This document shows positions 23,235 through 37,700 of a DNA stretch of 64,000 bases, piece after piece. Positions within the stretch are counted from its first letter, which is position 1. Each line of letters begins with the position of its first letter. Made by a program: the position numbers and the translations under genes. The notes under the pieces were generated by a model. The model saw only the letters and a program-made list of their open reading frames with translations, made no database searches and had not been told where the DNA came from. The stretch is from Albula goreensis (taxonomy: Eukaryota; Chordata; Actinopteri; Albuliformes; Albulidae): assembly GCA_022829145.1 (NCBI GenBank), contig CM040755.1, positions 23,452,563 through 23,516,562 of the forward strand, written 5' to 3'.

Positions 23235-25695
23235 AGTTTTGATGCAGGTGGAAAGAGATGTGAATGAAGAAGACATGGACAATGACTATAGGTGAAATAA
23301 CTAAAAAAAGTTGGCAAGGTTGTCTTCATGCAGATCGAAGTTCCACCCACAAACTTGCCAGCAACAAAGCAGAGCTAACTAGGCCTGCAGTAGATCTTAA
23401 CCAAGACATCTGCACAGTACAAATTCACCCTTAAATGAAAGTATTATTTTAATGTTTGTACTACTCAAAATCACTGTTATTTTTCATTTGGTGGTCTATG
23501 TAAGCAAGGAATGGCAAACATTGTTAGTATCAATGTCTGATAGCAATGTGAATTGCAGGTAGCACGCTTGAAATTGCATGACAAAATTACTTCCCATTAA
23601 TTTAAACCCAATACACAAATAATGGAAGTAGTGATACTACCTTATTGTATATTGTTTGACTGATTTATATCATACTGGATATCATATTAGTTGTTGCAAT
23701 TTGCCCATTTGACATTGAGACATAGCAGGTTTTACATTTTTAAAGACCCCCTCCTGTCAAAATCATTTTTTTCTGAGATTTAATCATCCAGATAGTAGTT
23801 TATAATATAAATCAATATTGTTGTGAAGTCACCTGTTCAAGTGAAAATGAGCATTTATTCCATGCCTAGAAAAACTGGATTGTGGAGTGGGTGACCAGTC
23901 AATGTCATCTGTTCTAAAGACCCAATCATCATCACAGGATGGACCTAAGACTTTCCCCTCCACATATTCCAAAATGGTCATGGAGCATACATCAGGTCCT
24001 TGACGGTTGCTGGCTGATACAAGTTACAGACATTGCTTTTTAGGTGACGGACAACAAACCTGAGAGCTGCTGAAATAACATTGTGTATACTGACAATATT
24101 GCCAGCTTATTAGATATTATAGCCTACTTATGGATGCTCTGGTATTTCAGGGGGTGGGTCGCACAAACTTAGGAAAAAGGGTGAAAAGCTGAACAAAGAA
24201 AGAGAAAAGTGTCTCTTGCAACAGGGTGCCCTGTCACTCCACTAGAATATTTATTTTTTTACTTAGTAACAGGGAAAGACCGCCCTCCACTGGTCAAAAG
24301 GTAAAAGTCAGTGTGTTGGCAGACCTTTCATCTAAGAACAACTTAATGACCGTGAGTACTTTGGCTATCCTGAGCAGTCTTATTATTTTACATGTTTTTT
24401 GAGCATATGCTTTTCCGTTTGCTTGTTTTCATATCCTAGACCAGAACCAAAATGTGTTCTTTAATGGTTATACTAATGATAAGCAGATTGTACCATATAT
24501 AAAATTAAAGCAATTAAAAGAAAAGAATATAAGAGAATTTCTTGTAAAACAGTCTTGATTTAGTCAGTTAAAAGCAGATGGTACTGCCCTCTCTGCAGTG
24601 CTTCAGGTGTTGTTTTAAGTTTAACTCTTAAATTATTAATAATATCTCAATTGCTTCAATTCCCACGTTTAAATTTGCAGTCTGAAATGAGTCGGAATAC
24701 TAAACCCGTACTATGCCACGCCCCATCTCCAGCGGTTGCGCTCATAACATATCCTCAGTTTGGCGCTCGACTAATCAGCCTAGAAGGTGTGGAGAAACGT
24801 CATGTGAGTCGGGAAGTATGGTTACAGTGAAATAGCTTGTTTTGAAGCTGCTTCCTGAAGAGGCATCATCCACCGTGCTTGCTTCTTCGTTACGAACTCA
24901 GCATCCTTAAAATTTGCAACGCACATAATCTTTATTCTTCATTGTTTGTTATAAAATGTGTTAGCTAGCTCTGTGTTAAATAGTGCTGCTTTCAGAGCAT
25001 GTCATTTGAGACATTGAATCTTCGGTTTGCTTTTGGGGAATCATTACGTTAAAGCGTGCCGACCAACAGAAAGAGTCGTCTAATTCTGTATTGAGAGGGA
25101 ACATTTGGTGCATTTATATTTAAACTGTGTTCCTTGTTAGGTGTAGATACTTTATATCACAGCACACGTCTGATAGTGTTCGGAGTTAGCATACATTATT
25201 GAACACACTTGATAGCTTTACAAACTAGCGTGCTTTTAGCTGTGGGTCCCGGGGTATTAAAACTTCTGGCTATTGTGTACTTATGTAAAACATTGGCTGT
25301 ATTTAACGTTAGTGAGATCATCAATCACAAAACGTTTGTCTGGCTTGGGAGCTGACGATACAAGTCGCCTCGCATTAGCACTACCATTGGCAGAAGCTAG
25401 CTGTGCTAAGTCCATATCATATTCTTTCTGCATTGAAATTGTAGAAAATCGCTGTCGTTATGTAGCTGACTAATTACCTGACCTTGTGGTACTGCTATAT
25501 TGTGCGTATCCGAATTGTAACCATTTTACTCAGATTTATGCTTCGCTGAAGCCTGTATTTTAATTTATAGTTTTATCCTGGGTAAGGTGGCTTTCTGTTG
25601 GACGAGAAGTGTGTATCGGTGTGGTCAGATATTTCCTAACGTGACTCAAAACATTTTCCTATTTTCTTCGTTCGACATTTTACCCTTTTGTGAAA
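23235..25695. other. Divergent intergenic region: GPCR 5' side and vac14 5' UTR/promoter
   Basis: The two genes point away from each other here. The GPCR promoter should be just above 23240 and that of vac14 nearer 24700-25690. A TCATGTGA box lies at 24800-24807. No coding exon seen. Poly(T) and AT-rich tracts are common. Confidence 0.55.
24800..24807 (+). promoter_or_regulatory. TCATGTGA (M-box/CLEAR-like) motif upstream of vac14
   Basis: Matches the MITF/TFE M-box core and is one mismatch from the CLEAR core TCACGTGA. It is about 890 bases before the vac14 ATG. A motif this short occurs by chance often, so function is only suggested by vac14's endolysosomal role. Confidence 0.25.
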
Positions 25696-25799
25696 ATGAA
25701 CACCGAGAAAGATTTCTCGCCATTGACCCCGAACATTGTGAGAGCTCTCAACGACAAACTCTACGAAAAGAGAAAAGTCGCGGCTCTAGAGATTGAGAA
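25696..25799 (+). CDS. vac14: vac14 exon 1
   Basis: Start codon in GAAAATGA, then [19 protein letters not shown] to AALEIE with two bases of the Lys codon. The start matches the known N-terminus of the family. Confidence 0.96.
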
Positions 25800-28700
25800 G
25801 TAAGTACAGACACTTTTTCTGTCTCAACAGTTAGCAGATTCTGAATCAATTTAAAAGCAATCTAGTTTGATTTGTGTTTGTATACTGAACTGTTTTCTGA
25901 TTAATCTTGGCCATGCTTACGAGGTTTGATCAGGTGAAAGAAATCTGAATGCAAACTCAGCCTGCTTTACCAAACTTAATCATGTCTCAGTAGTGCGTCT
26001 CTACCGCTGCACGGCCGTTGTGAATGAATAGGAAATCACATGATTGGGGTCGCACACTGTCGAATTGGTTTATTTTAGTACTAGACTGAAAAAGACGATG
26101 TTGAAGACCTTGTGTATCGATTTGTAAAAATTTAAGGTGGTAGCAGTCACCAGCTATGAGAGTCAGGTGGCCTTAAAACAGTCAAGCAAACAAAAAATAA
26201 CTTGGACAACCATAACAGCAGTTTATTGCATGACTTGACATCTACCGCAAACATAGAACGGGATTCTGTCAGTCTTTGTCCTTACCTTTGGTTCACAATC
26301 GGTTCGTTTTAGTCTGAAACAGTTAATCGAGATCTGAAAATATTAAAATTAACTGACAAAACTGTTCTTGTAATGACAACGCATAACACACCTATTCAGT
26401 TGTAACTGGAATGCTGATCTAAACCCGGGCAGCGGTCAGTGCCTTTCTCACATAACTGTAAGATTGCACATATTTTAAGAAGTTGTCCGAAGTTGATTTG
26501 GTGCGGTTACAAATTTCTATTCAAAAGAAGGTGTACATATCTTAATTTTCTTTATCTCATAATTGAAAACAGAAAGAACCTGAGGGGAAAAAAACGGAGA
26601 GGGCTTGATTTTCCAACTGCCCCACAAAGTCCCTTTTGCCATTGTAGTCACACTTTCACATCACTTTCGGTTTAACAGTTTTGAATGCAGTCTTCTGTTG
26701 GTCAGGCAAAACACGATTTTAGTAACCTTCATAATGCGTCAGTGGGAATGGTTGTGTGTGAGAAAAGCACAAATGGTCCTTGTGAAATCATTACAGTTGT
26801 TGAATACTTAGTGATTCAGTTGTTTGTTCGTATCTCTTGCACCCATCATGGGGTTGATCTGCCTGAAGTCCTTTATAAAATGACATAAAATACAGTGTGC
26901 AAGAGTTCAATGTTTATGTTGAAAATATGCTTTTTGTAATTTGTCAATACATACTACACGTTTACCTTAAGTCTTGACTTGAAAACTTGGATTTTAAATG
27001 ATTATTATCAAAATATATTCAATGGAATTGATAGTTATGAAAATATTATTAGTTGCAGCCTTTGGTTACTGTGGAAGCCTGGAATTAGCATAAAAGGCAT
27101 TGCAGTTTCACATTGTTCATCAGGAAGACTTGTCTGCATTTACTGCTCAGTTGGGAAAGACACAATGCTAAAACAGATTGGGCTATACAAAATGTATGGC
27201 CTTGTGTTCTTTACTAGCAATGAATGTATATTGGTTTGTATGTTTGTTTCCAGGCTGGTGCGTGAGTTTGTGGCCCAGAATAATTCAACACAGATCCGAC
27301 ATGTCATCCAGATTCTGGCTTCTGAGTTTGCGCTATCTCAGCATCCTCACAGCCGCAAAGGAGGACTCATTGGCCTGGCTGCTTGCTCCATCGCACTGGG
27401 AAAGGTGGGATAAGCGTCTCCCAACTAGCCACTGCCACACACAGAATGAATCACCCACAGTACTGCCTAACAATAAAACTGATCACACTGGCACACCATT
27501 CACACTCATGACCACAACATTGGCACACAACCACACAATTGCACTGCTTATACAGGCATAACATTTTCTGATGCACAACACGTACTCATTACCTGCAAAC
27601 ACACCATCCCACTAGTCATACACCATCACACTACTGACATGAACCAATCACATACAATGACACTGCTCATATACTGTGACGTGAGTTTCATACTTTATAT
27701 TCTTTCACAAATGCACACACATATACATACTACTCTCTGTTTGCTTTATTTTTTATTTAATGATCAAACGTTTGCATTAGAGCTGCACAGTTATTCATGA
27801 ACAATGATAACGTTATCTTACACATTATGATTTCTAAAAATTCATCACTCAGTGGTTTAATCTTTGATTTGGTGTCTTTCTTTGGTTAAGTAAGTTGACA
27901 CTAATACTACTCTGACATATGCAATAATCTTAACTCATACAGATACAACCATTACTGGCATAACACAATGCATGAATGTCCTTAATGCACACACAGTGCC
28001 ATTTTTAAAAATAATTTCCTCTTGTTTCACCCATCACCAAAGTATTATATGGGACAGTAGAAAAATCATGATCTTGGCTCTGGGTCTTTGCCTTGAATCT
28101 TTTATAGCTGGTGAGAAATTTCTAGCCTCTGAAATATCCTGTTATTGGATTAGAAATGTGTATACAGCACATGTTTATTATCTACCTTTCTAGCCATTTA
28201 AGATGGGATATTTACTAAAGGCTGGGAGATGTCTGTCAACATGTTTCAACTCAATACATGTAACTGTAAATGTGTGGTATATATTTCAACTACATTAAAG
28301 TCATATGTCACCCATTCTTCCCAATGACTTATTGTTTCACTTACTGTTGAATAGCATATGGGTCAATAGTAAAAGTCTCACTTCGGTTTTTAGCTTTAAT
28401 CCAGTGGCCTTCCCTGCAGAATATTCATTGGTTGGTGATTTCCCACCAGCTAGAATGATTCAAAGCCAAGAGCTCAGAGGAGGGAGATGATGAGACAGAT
28501 ACATTACTTTGGGGGTAAATGAGATAAACTAGAAATGTAAAATTACATGAAATATCCCTTTAATATTACCGAGTCTTCCAAACACACTACCCATGAACAC
28601 TATCACATCGTTTATGCACACAGTCTCATGAGAGTCACACATGCATTGTCTCCCTGCATTTGCATGGTCTGTCTGGTGTGTTTGTTCTCCTCCTCTAGTC

Positions 28701-31700
28701 GTGTCACAGCAGTGGTCTCTACGTCCACTTGTTCCTTTGTATTACATCAAACAAAATGGATGATGTGTTGCAATTACATTAGCAACAGGCTTCCACTGTC
28801 CTCCCTTAGCATCTTGCACCCCTGCCATGCCTTATCCCGCAGATCTAATTGATCAGTCACTCTGTCACTGGCTCCCATCAGAAGAGTGCGTTTCTGCACT
28901 TGTTTTATGGGAGTGTTCTGTTGAAGAACACCAAGGAGAAATGTAATAATACATGAAGGCCAGACAGAACAGTGGTCTTGACTTGACATGGTGTCCTTTG
29001 TCATCCTGTCAGTCTGTGTGTCCTTTACCTTATCTGCCCTTCTGTCTGTCTGTATTTCGGTCATATGCAGGATTCTGGACTATATCTGAAGGAGCTGATA
29101 GAACCTGTCCTCACCTGCTTCAACGATTCGGACAGCCGTCTCCGATATTATGCCTGCGAGGCCCTCTACAACATTGTGAAGGTGGCCAGAGGGGCCGTTC
29201 TGCCCCACTTCAACGTGCTGTTTGATGGGCTCAGCAAGGTGATGTCACACGCTTGCCGCACACTGATAAAGGCCTGTGTCTGTCACAGTAGGTGAAGCAC
29301 AGGGCAGTGGGTCTTGGAGACACTTAGCATAAGCTAATTTAGGCTAGAGTTTTGCATAGTGGGCAGAGTGAGGTGGACTTATGCTGCAAAACACCTGTGC
29401 ATGTCGCCTTACTTCAGCATGTCTGGTTCAGTAAGTCACACCTGCAGATTGCTGTTATGGTGGATAAAATTATAGTATTAACAGTGAACCGAAGGGCTCT
29501 CTGGATGATGAAACTTGAAATTAAGTCCTCGTTCCCCACACCCTTTAACTCCTCCCCCCACTAGCTGCAGTGTTCTGTTAGAGAATGCCTCTTGCTGTAG
29601 AAACAGTTAAAGGCTATAACTGGTGGTATTACAATGTTAGCTCCATAGCACAGTGTGTGATGGCGTATATAATGATGTCATCTTACAAGAGCTATGTCCC
29701 ACAGTGCAGACAGGCAGGGAGGCATTTTGTAGAATAATCATAAGCAAAGCTTGTTAAACATTGTGTTTACTCCCACTTGCGTTATTATTTTTCAGCTGGC
29801 CGCTGATCCAGATCCCAACGTCAAGAGTGGCTCCGAGCTCCTGGATCGTCTTCTGAAGGTGAGAGATTGGGTGATAACGAGCTGGAGGACTCAGTCTGCC
29901 ATTCAGTTGATCCAATCAGGTCATATCAGTGGACTTTTTTCCCTTTCAACAAAGGATAGATAAGTGGGGATTCTGAATGAGCCCTGTAATCTTTTTTCTG
30001 TATGTGCACAAGAGGAAAGCACTGGCCTAGGCTTTATGTTAAAGCGTAACCATGCTCGCATGAAGATGGGTTTAAACAGGCTTATCTTTTATCGCTGACT
30101 TCATCACTCAATGACTTCATCTTAGCAGTGCTGGGCTGCGAGTGGTAATGCGACTCTTCCGATTTGAGATTAGTCATTAGTAGCAACGTATTTCAGCAAG
30201 TTTTTCTTTTTCTTAAAACTGCCAAAAAATCCTTTGTAAATAACAAAAGCATGTAGGTACCAAAACACTTTGCTAAGTGTTGAGGGAAAATTACAACATG
30301 GATTAACTGAAAAGTAATTTTTGTTTTGTCTGTTTTGGCCTTAGGGATTTGATTATGGTTATCTCAAGCTAGTGTAAAAAAGAAAGGGAATGTGAATGAT
30401 AAGGGGATGACAGACCAAGGTCCGTTCCAGGGCAAAAATAATTCCATGATAACCAGTGTCACGAGTATACACCACACTACATATTATGTACATATATTCC
30501 TGGGAAAAATGGGTCATGAATCTTTAGCTAACTGACTTGATGTATCACGTGTTATAATCAATTAATGGTTTTAGTTAAAAACTGAGTTACTAAAAATGCT
30601 CTGGGTAAGGGCAAGAACTGGAAATTCTGAAATGGTGGGTAATGCTATACTTCACAACATTTGCATTTACTGTGCAAATATTGAGCTCATACAGTATAAA
30701 AGTCATGCAGAGGGAACTCTTCAAAAATTAGCACTGAGTTCACCGTCCAAGTAATATTTCTCAATTATTCATGTAGACAGTAGCTGATATATTCAATATT
30801 TTTGTGCCTATCATAATGTAATTAATACACTCAATGTATATCGTTCTCATTTTCTTATTGTAACTCAATGTATGGAGCATTCATGGATGCCTCTGTGCAT
30901 TGATGGGCATATTGTTTGAAATTGAAGGTTGCATGTCCCCATATACAAAAAATGTCAACCGTTCCCATGTGCATGAAAATGGAAATTTCTGACCCCTTCC
31001 TGTTCTTCAGTATTTCGGTGACTTCTCATAAATCTCTATGGTGTTTGTTTCCATTTCTCCATGTTTCTTATTGTCTCTGCATTGTGATGGGGTTGTGAGT
31101 GGGGTTTGTCCAGCAGCCATTTGCACATAGGGTGAAGGTCACTTAGGCCAAGGAAGCTCAATACACAGAGCACAGATGACCAGCAAGGCTGACTTGAGTC
31201 TACACTGCTTCACAGGACATTGTGACCGAGAGCAACAAGTTTGACCTGGTGGCTTTCGTGCCCTTGCTGCGCGAGAGGATTTACTCCAATAACCAGTATG
31301 CCCGCCAGTTCATCATTTCCTGGGTGAGTAACGCATTGGGACGCAAGCGTTGTGCTTGTGAACCATCTTTAAACCTGGCTTTTTTGCCATGAAACATTGC
31401 ATTTGGTTAGAGATATTTTACTCCCTTGTTTGAGAAATACAGGTAAATGCAATATATTATTGAGCTACAATGAGGGGTGGTGGTACAGATACTTAGATGT
31501 ATAGACATTACTGTGAGTGTGAGGCTTTGTAAACCCAACAGTGGGAGGAGCTTGTGTGTGCTGTCAATCACTTAGAAGGGTGAAATATTTTTATCTTAGC
31601 AGGATGTAAAGCAGCAAATGATTCGGCAAAATCAAATAGAATAATCCATGAGTCCCAACAGCTGATGTGAGGGGAAAAAGTAAAATTATTAAAACACTAT

Positions 31701-34700
31701 CAAAATAACAGTTTCCCGAGTTTTATTTAGCAGTACATAAATTGATTGTACTAATGTCTGGTCAGGCTGCCATGGGAACAGAACTGTCTACCTCATTGCG
31801 TTTTTGTGTGTTCTGTCTACACAAGGGGAAGTTCTGAACCGGGTTCTTCATTCTTTCAGATCCTTGTGCTCGAGTCAGTCCCTGACATAAACCTCTTGGA
31901 CTACCTGCCGGAAATTCTAGATGGGCTTTTCCAGATTCTCGGGGACAGCAGCAAGGAAATACGAAGGACGTAAGGCCTCCCTTACTCCACTCCTGTCCTG
32001 TGTCTTCATTTTCCTGTTCTGACATTACTGAAATATTTCCTCTGACTTCAGCCGGTCTTTCACTGACCAATAAGAACATTGACACCCTGCAAGCCCACCT
32101 CCTCCCTTGCCTCATGTCGTAAACCCGCTGTCCTGCAGCAGGTACCTCTCATCCTCATTTTTTTGGATGAACTCTCTCTTCCCTCTGATCAAGCTTGGCG
32201 GTTGGCAAACGCTCTTGTGTCACCAAGTCACCCCACTTGTTTGCTGTATGATTACCACATGCCTCTTCTGAATAATTAATACCCTTTCCTGCATGATCAG
32301 CTCTCTCTTCTGTGGTCCTCTCTGACCCTGGGCCCTTCTGGAGTTGTTTTCATTTCTTTCAGCCAGAAAAGAGTTTGGGTAAGTTGTATAAGGTGTTGTT
32401 TTTGTCCCTCAGGTGTGAGGTTGTTCTGGGAGAGTTCCTTAAGGAGATAAAGAAGACACCTTCCAGTGTGAAGTTTGCAGAGATGGCCAACATCCTGGTC
32501 ATCCACTGCCAGGTGTCCGATGAGTCCAAACTCAGTGAGTGTCCTGTGTCTGTCTGTCTCTGTATGCTGCCTTATACAGTGGAACTCAGGTGATTACTAT
32601 AAAATATGACCACTATCCAGTATGCTTGTTGTGTGATTGGGTTGTGTATTTTTGCCTGGCGCTGTATGTCATGTAGTGAACAATGTAGGGGAAAAATCTT
32701 GAGCACAAGGTACAAAGACAAAAAAAAAACAAAAAAAAAAAAAAACAATGGGTCCGAGGGAAAGGTTTTACTTGTTGCTGTCTGATGTCTCTCAATGTGA
32801 GCCCCAACACCGACTTATCTCCTAAAACAAAGATTTCCTGACCTTTTGTCCTGGCTGCAGTCTCTGCACTTTGTTTGATTTGGTCTATCTGTGGTTTGTT
32901 CAGTGTGTAGTAGGTACAAGTTTTTCCCCCTGTTGGTTAAAGAGTCACATGAGACGTACACTGTACTAGGGGTGTGCTGACTTTGTGCTATGCTGATATT
33001 TGCATTTCTTTTCAGGCATGGATCTTTCAAATTTGCCTCTCTGAGTGAAATTATGATAAAGGGATCCACTGAATTCAGGATATTATGTCCAGGGAAATAT
33101 TTCAGTTGGACATATAATTTTACATGTCTTATCATTGCCCCCGGTGTAGATATTTTATGTAATAGGCAGATATCAGCTGATAATATGGCTGTTCTGATAT
33201 CCTTCAGGCTCTTCTAAAAATCATGGTTTTTTTGTTTCAAGTATTTTGTGTTTTTGGCCAGGTCGTTTCCTTGCCAAAACCTATATTCATGAACGTTGAC
33301 TTACAACTGAAAAATTGCACTGCAGTAATGATTGTAAAAATTCTGTGTCTCACCTTTCCCTACTGTCTGTCTCTCATTTTTTTTTCCAAAGCGAATGACC
33401 TGATCCAGCTGACAGCCATGACGTGGATGAGGGAATTCATCCAGCTGGCAGGGCGTGTGGTGCTGCCTTACTCATCGGGAATCCTGACCGCTGTGTTGCC
33501 CTGCCTGTCCTATGATGATCGGAAAAAGAGTATCCTCCATCTGCTGCTCTGCTGCCTCTATGCCTAATTGGCTGATGCTCTTGTCAGCACTGGAAGATAG
33601 GCCCAATCATTCCTCCTGTGCTCTGGTTATGTGTCTTTAACCCCTTTCTGCTCAGGTACCAAAGAAGCAGCCAGTGCCTGCAACCACAGCCTGATGAAGC
33701 TGGTGACACCCGAGGATGACGAGGAGGAGGAGGAAGGGCAAGTCAATGAGACCCCCACCCAGGAGGGAAGCCCCCCAAAGACACAGGAAGAAATCAGCAG
33801 TGAGTGTCCTGTTAGGGTTCAGTTGGTTGGTGGTGTAGGGGTGTGACCTTATTGGGGTTCAGGGGAGATGCAATCATGACCTTGTGGGGGATTGTGACTA
33901 TGTGGAGCTGTCTTCACCCACTGAACTCCCATCATATCAGATGGTGGCATTTTAGGGAGGAGTTAATGGCCAAATGGGTTGCCTTTAGTTTGAGTATAGC
34001 TCCCTCTATTCCCTAGTGGTGCCTAAATGTCAGTGAGAAGGGGCTTAGCCAGGGTAAGGGCCATGGAGAATTGCTGTAAGACCCATGTCACACTTGCTGA
34101 GAGGTTAAGGACTGTGCTGCCTCCACTCAGCGTTTGTTTGTTTAGTCTCCGACACGGTGTATTGTCTCAATATCTTGGTTCTTCCCTCCTTGGGAACACT
34201 TGCCTAGGCTAGTAGTATGCTCCTGTCATAATTAAGGCTTAGGCTGTTCAGACATAACACTAAGGTAATTTAGAGACCTCAGGGCTAAAATTTTTTTTTT
34301 TTCTTTTTTTTTTGTTTTTATTGGAACAACCTCTTTCACGCTTTGTGAGCTCATAGGGGTTATCCTACAGAGTTTTGTCTTTGTCTAGACTTTAAAATAG
34401 AATGTAATTGTAGATGATCTCAAAAAAAATGTAACATAAATTGAAAAGAAATTTTGAGCAAATAAGAGGTTGCAATGAGAGGAAGATTTTAAGAATGGTG
34501 TTGTGATAATAGGAGTTAAAATACATCCATGTACAGTGCCCTCAAAATGTTGGCATCCTTGGTAAACATGAGTAAAACAGGCAGTAAAAAAAAAAAAAAA
34601 AATCTTTTACCTTTTTGATCTTTCAGTCAAAATATTCACAAAATTCTATCCTTTATTTGAAGCAAAATTATTGTAAGGAAAAACTAAATCTTTTATAGAC

Positions 34701-37700
34701 ATATTTTTCTCTAAAATGTGTGCCATAATTACTGGCACCCCTAGAAATTCTAAGAAATTGAAAGTAACTGGAGATGTTGTGAGTCTGCCTGGAAGAGGAC
34801 ATAATTATTATGTTATGTTGTTTAATGTTACATTATGTCTATATTGACCCCACACACAGTGAAGAGGATGGTTCGAATGGTCAAAGAATCGCCAAGGATC
34901 CCAGCTGGGAAACTGCACACATTAGTTAGGACTAAGGGTCAAAGTCTCCCAAACTACAGTCGGACGCCACCTACATGACCAAAAGTTGTTTCAGAAGACA
35001 CCAAATTAGAACTTTTTGGCAACTAAGATCAGAGGTGGGTTTGGAGTAGACCGAAAGTTTGACATGCAGAAAAGTATCTCATCCCCACAGTGAAGTATGG
35101 TGGGTGATCTGTGATGTTGTGGGGCTGTTTTTCTTCCAAGCGCCCCTGGACAACTTGCCATGTGTTCTCCAGTCGTACTGAGCATTATAGGAGAAGACTC
35201 AGAGCTGTTATCTTGGCAAAGGGAGGCTGCACAAAGTATTTAATGAAAGGGTGCCAATAATAGTGTCACATGTGTTAGAGAAAAATATTTATTATAAGAT
35301 TGTTTTTCAATCATTTTACTGCAAATACAGATTGGATTTTTAGGAATATTTTGAATGAAAGATCAAAAGAGTAAACAGTAAATAATTTTTCACTGCCTGT
35401 TTTGCTTGTGTTTTCCTGGGGTGCTAATATTTGTGGAGGGAACTGTATGTATTTTTAGTGGCTGGTTTTGTGCCGATGTGTTTTCTGTTGCAATCCCTGT
35501 CATCTGCTTTCCAAAGCTCTGAGGTATCGATATCATGTGATCCTTTCATGTTTGCAAGCACAATTGCCTTAGTCCTTCCAGCTCACATGCTCTGTCACTG
35601 TCCCCTCCCACTAGCATGATCAGTGACTGTTAATTTAACTCCTGCCGATAATAAGGATTATAAGGGAACCCTTATAAACTGCAAGGGAAACATTAGGGAA
35701 TACTCAGCATTGGTGGTTCAGTGGTAGAATTCTTGCCTGCCAAGGCCCCGGGTTTGATTCCTGGCCAATGCTTAACATTTTTGGTGCACTGATTCAAAAT
35801 TCAGTTACACCAACACAATATGTTCACTGTTAATTGTTTTTAAAATCTTACCCTAGAATTTACATTTTGTGTGTGGCATTTTAAACCAGATTGGAGTTCT
35901 GCACTGTGTAGCTCTCAAATACCTGAACTGAATTGTTTGTTGCCGACCAGCAAAAAAATCGAAGCCGCACATGAACTCTTTTACTCTGTTTCAGTACAGA
36001 TTAGACACACTAGCATTTCTGAATGATGGCATTGCAAAGAAATGTTTGTTGGTCCATTCTTTGAAAATGCAATTTTCCATATAAATGTTGTCTTTGCCTT
36101 ACATCTTTGCAAAATTGTTTTGCTGGCCAACTTGCCATATACATTCTCAGTGTTGCGTCAGTAAATGTCACGTTTGGCTGTAGACACGGTGGATTCTCAT
36201 GAGAAAAAATATGGATTTAAATAATTAGGAATAATTTCCCTGTGTCTAATGATTTAACAATAATTTTAACAATTTATATGCAATTGATGAAAGCACCAGG
36301 ATATTAAAACAGTTTTGCATTGGCCGGGAATCGAACCCGGGCCTCCCGCGCGGCAGTCGAGAATTTTTTAGCTAAACGGCCCTAAACATTTTCCCATTCA
36401 TTTCCAATGGTAGTGCTAAACCACTACGGATGCAATATATTTTCCGCCACTGCGTATTTTCTCTGGCGCTGTTGAGCACATTGGGAAATTTGGCGCTGAC
36501 GTCAGGCGGGAGTGCTGTCAGTGAGCATCTGCTTACAGGAGGAGACAGACGACTACCTTTTCGGAGCTTTGAAAGTTCGTCAGAGGTAAGTTAATAAACT
36601 TTATACATCGTTTGCCTTAACTTTTACAGGTGAATAAAATAGAGCTGGCTATCAAAACCTACGTTTTTTTAATGTATTAATATATTCACGTTAATAAGTT
36701 ACCTGTAATATTTCTGAGGTCATTTACTTGGCGATAGGTGATCTTACATTAGCTAGATCTTACGAGTTCTGAAGATGAACTGTGTGAGAGAATACATGTT
36801 TTTGGTGCAGTCCTTTTATTTATTGTTGATATTGCATTCATTATTCACTGTTCAAAAGTACTTATTTTCATGATTTATAGGCGATCATGTTTGCATAACG
36901 TCCGTTATGTCCGTATATTTACAATGTATTATTATATTATGTATACAGTTTTGCACAGTATTAACCTTCTTAATACGTAAATATAGTACCTTGCCAGACA
37001 CATTAGCTGAAATACAGTACTGTATGTGTACAGTACCGGGGCTATTTAGTCAATACAGGTACACTACACTATCAGATTTAGCTTTGCTAAGTATATATGA
37101 TAATACGGTGTTCGCACGTCCTATTTCACAGAACGTATCGTGGACGTTAAGCGACGCATACCTGTATTGCCATAAAGTTGAGCAGACAATGTCCGATGCT
37201 GCATTTTGTTAATTTTTCGATTCAAATTCCCAGCTGATCTACCTTTAGTGATTCTTTAAATGTTAGTATTATTGATAGCTACATCTTACATGATATTACT
37301 GTTACTGAACAGTCCACACAATTTTGTCATTCAAGATCATTAGTTTACTTGTAAGTACATGTTGCCTACAGGTAATTCAAAGTATTATCATACACACGCT
37401 TGTGTGTGTGGGCAGTTACCTATTTGCTTTTTTTTTTTTTTTCACAAACAAATACTTGATTTAAATTGCTGCTCAAGGATTATGTTATTAAAGTAATTTT
37501 TGCCTCTTTCAGATCTGCCAAGTACACCGCCTCTTCACCTAATGGCCTCTCCCCGAGTGGCACGCACTGGGCCTATAAAACTTTGTCCTGGATCACAGTC
37601 AATGGACAGAGCCCATGAGAGCTGCCATCAATGGTCTGCTTGTGAAGCACCATGGGAAGAATGGCATGCTGAAGCTGGTGGACGGTGACTATGCTGCCCT

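Noticed and set aside
35707-35772. Functional tRNA-Gly gene
   Set aside because: Too short; the 3' strand of the anticodon stem is missing and the B box is altered.
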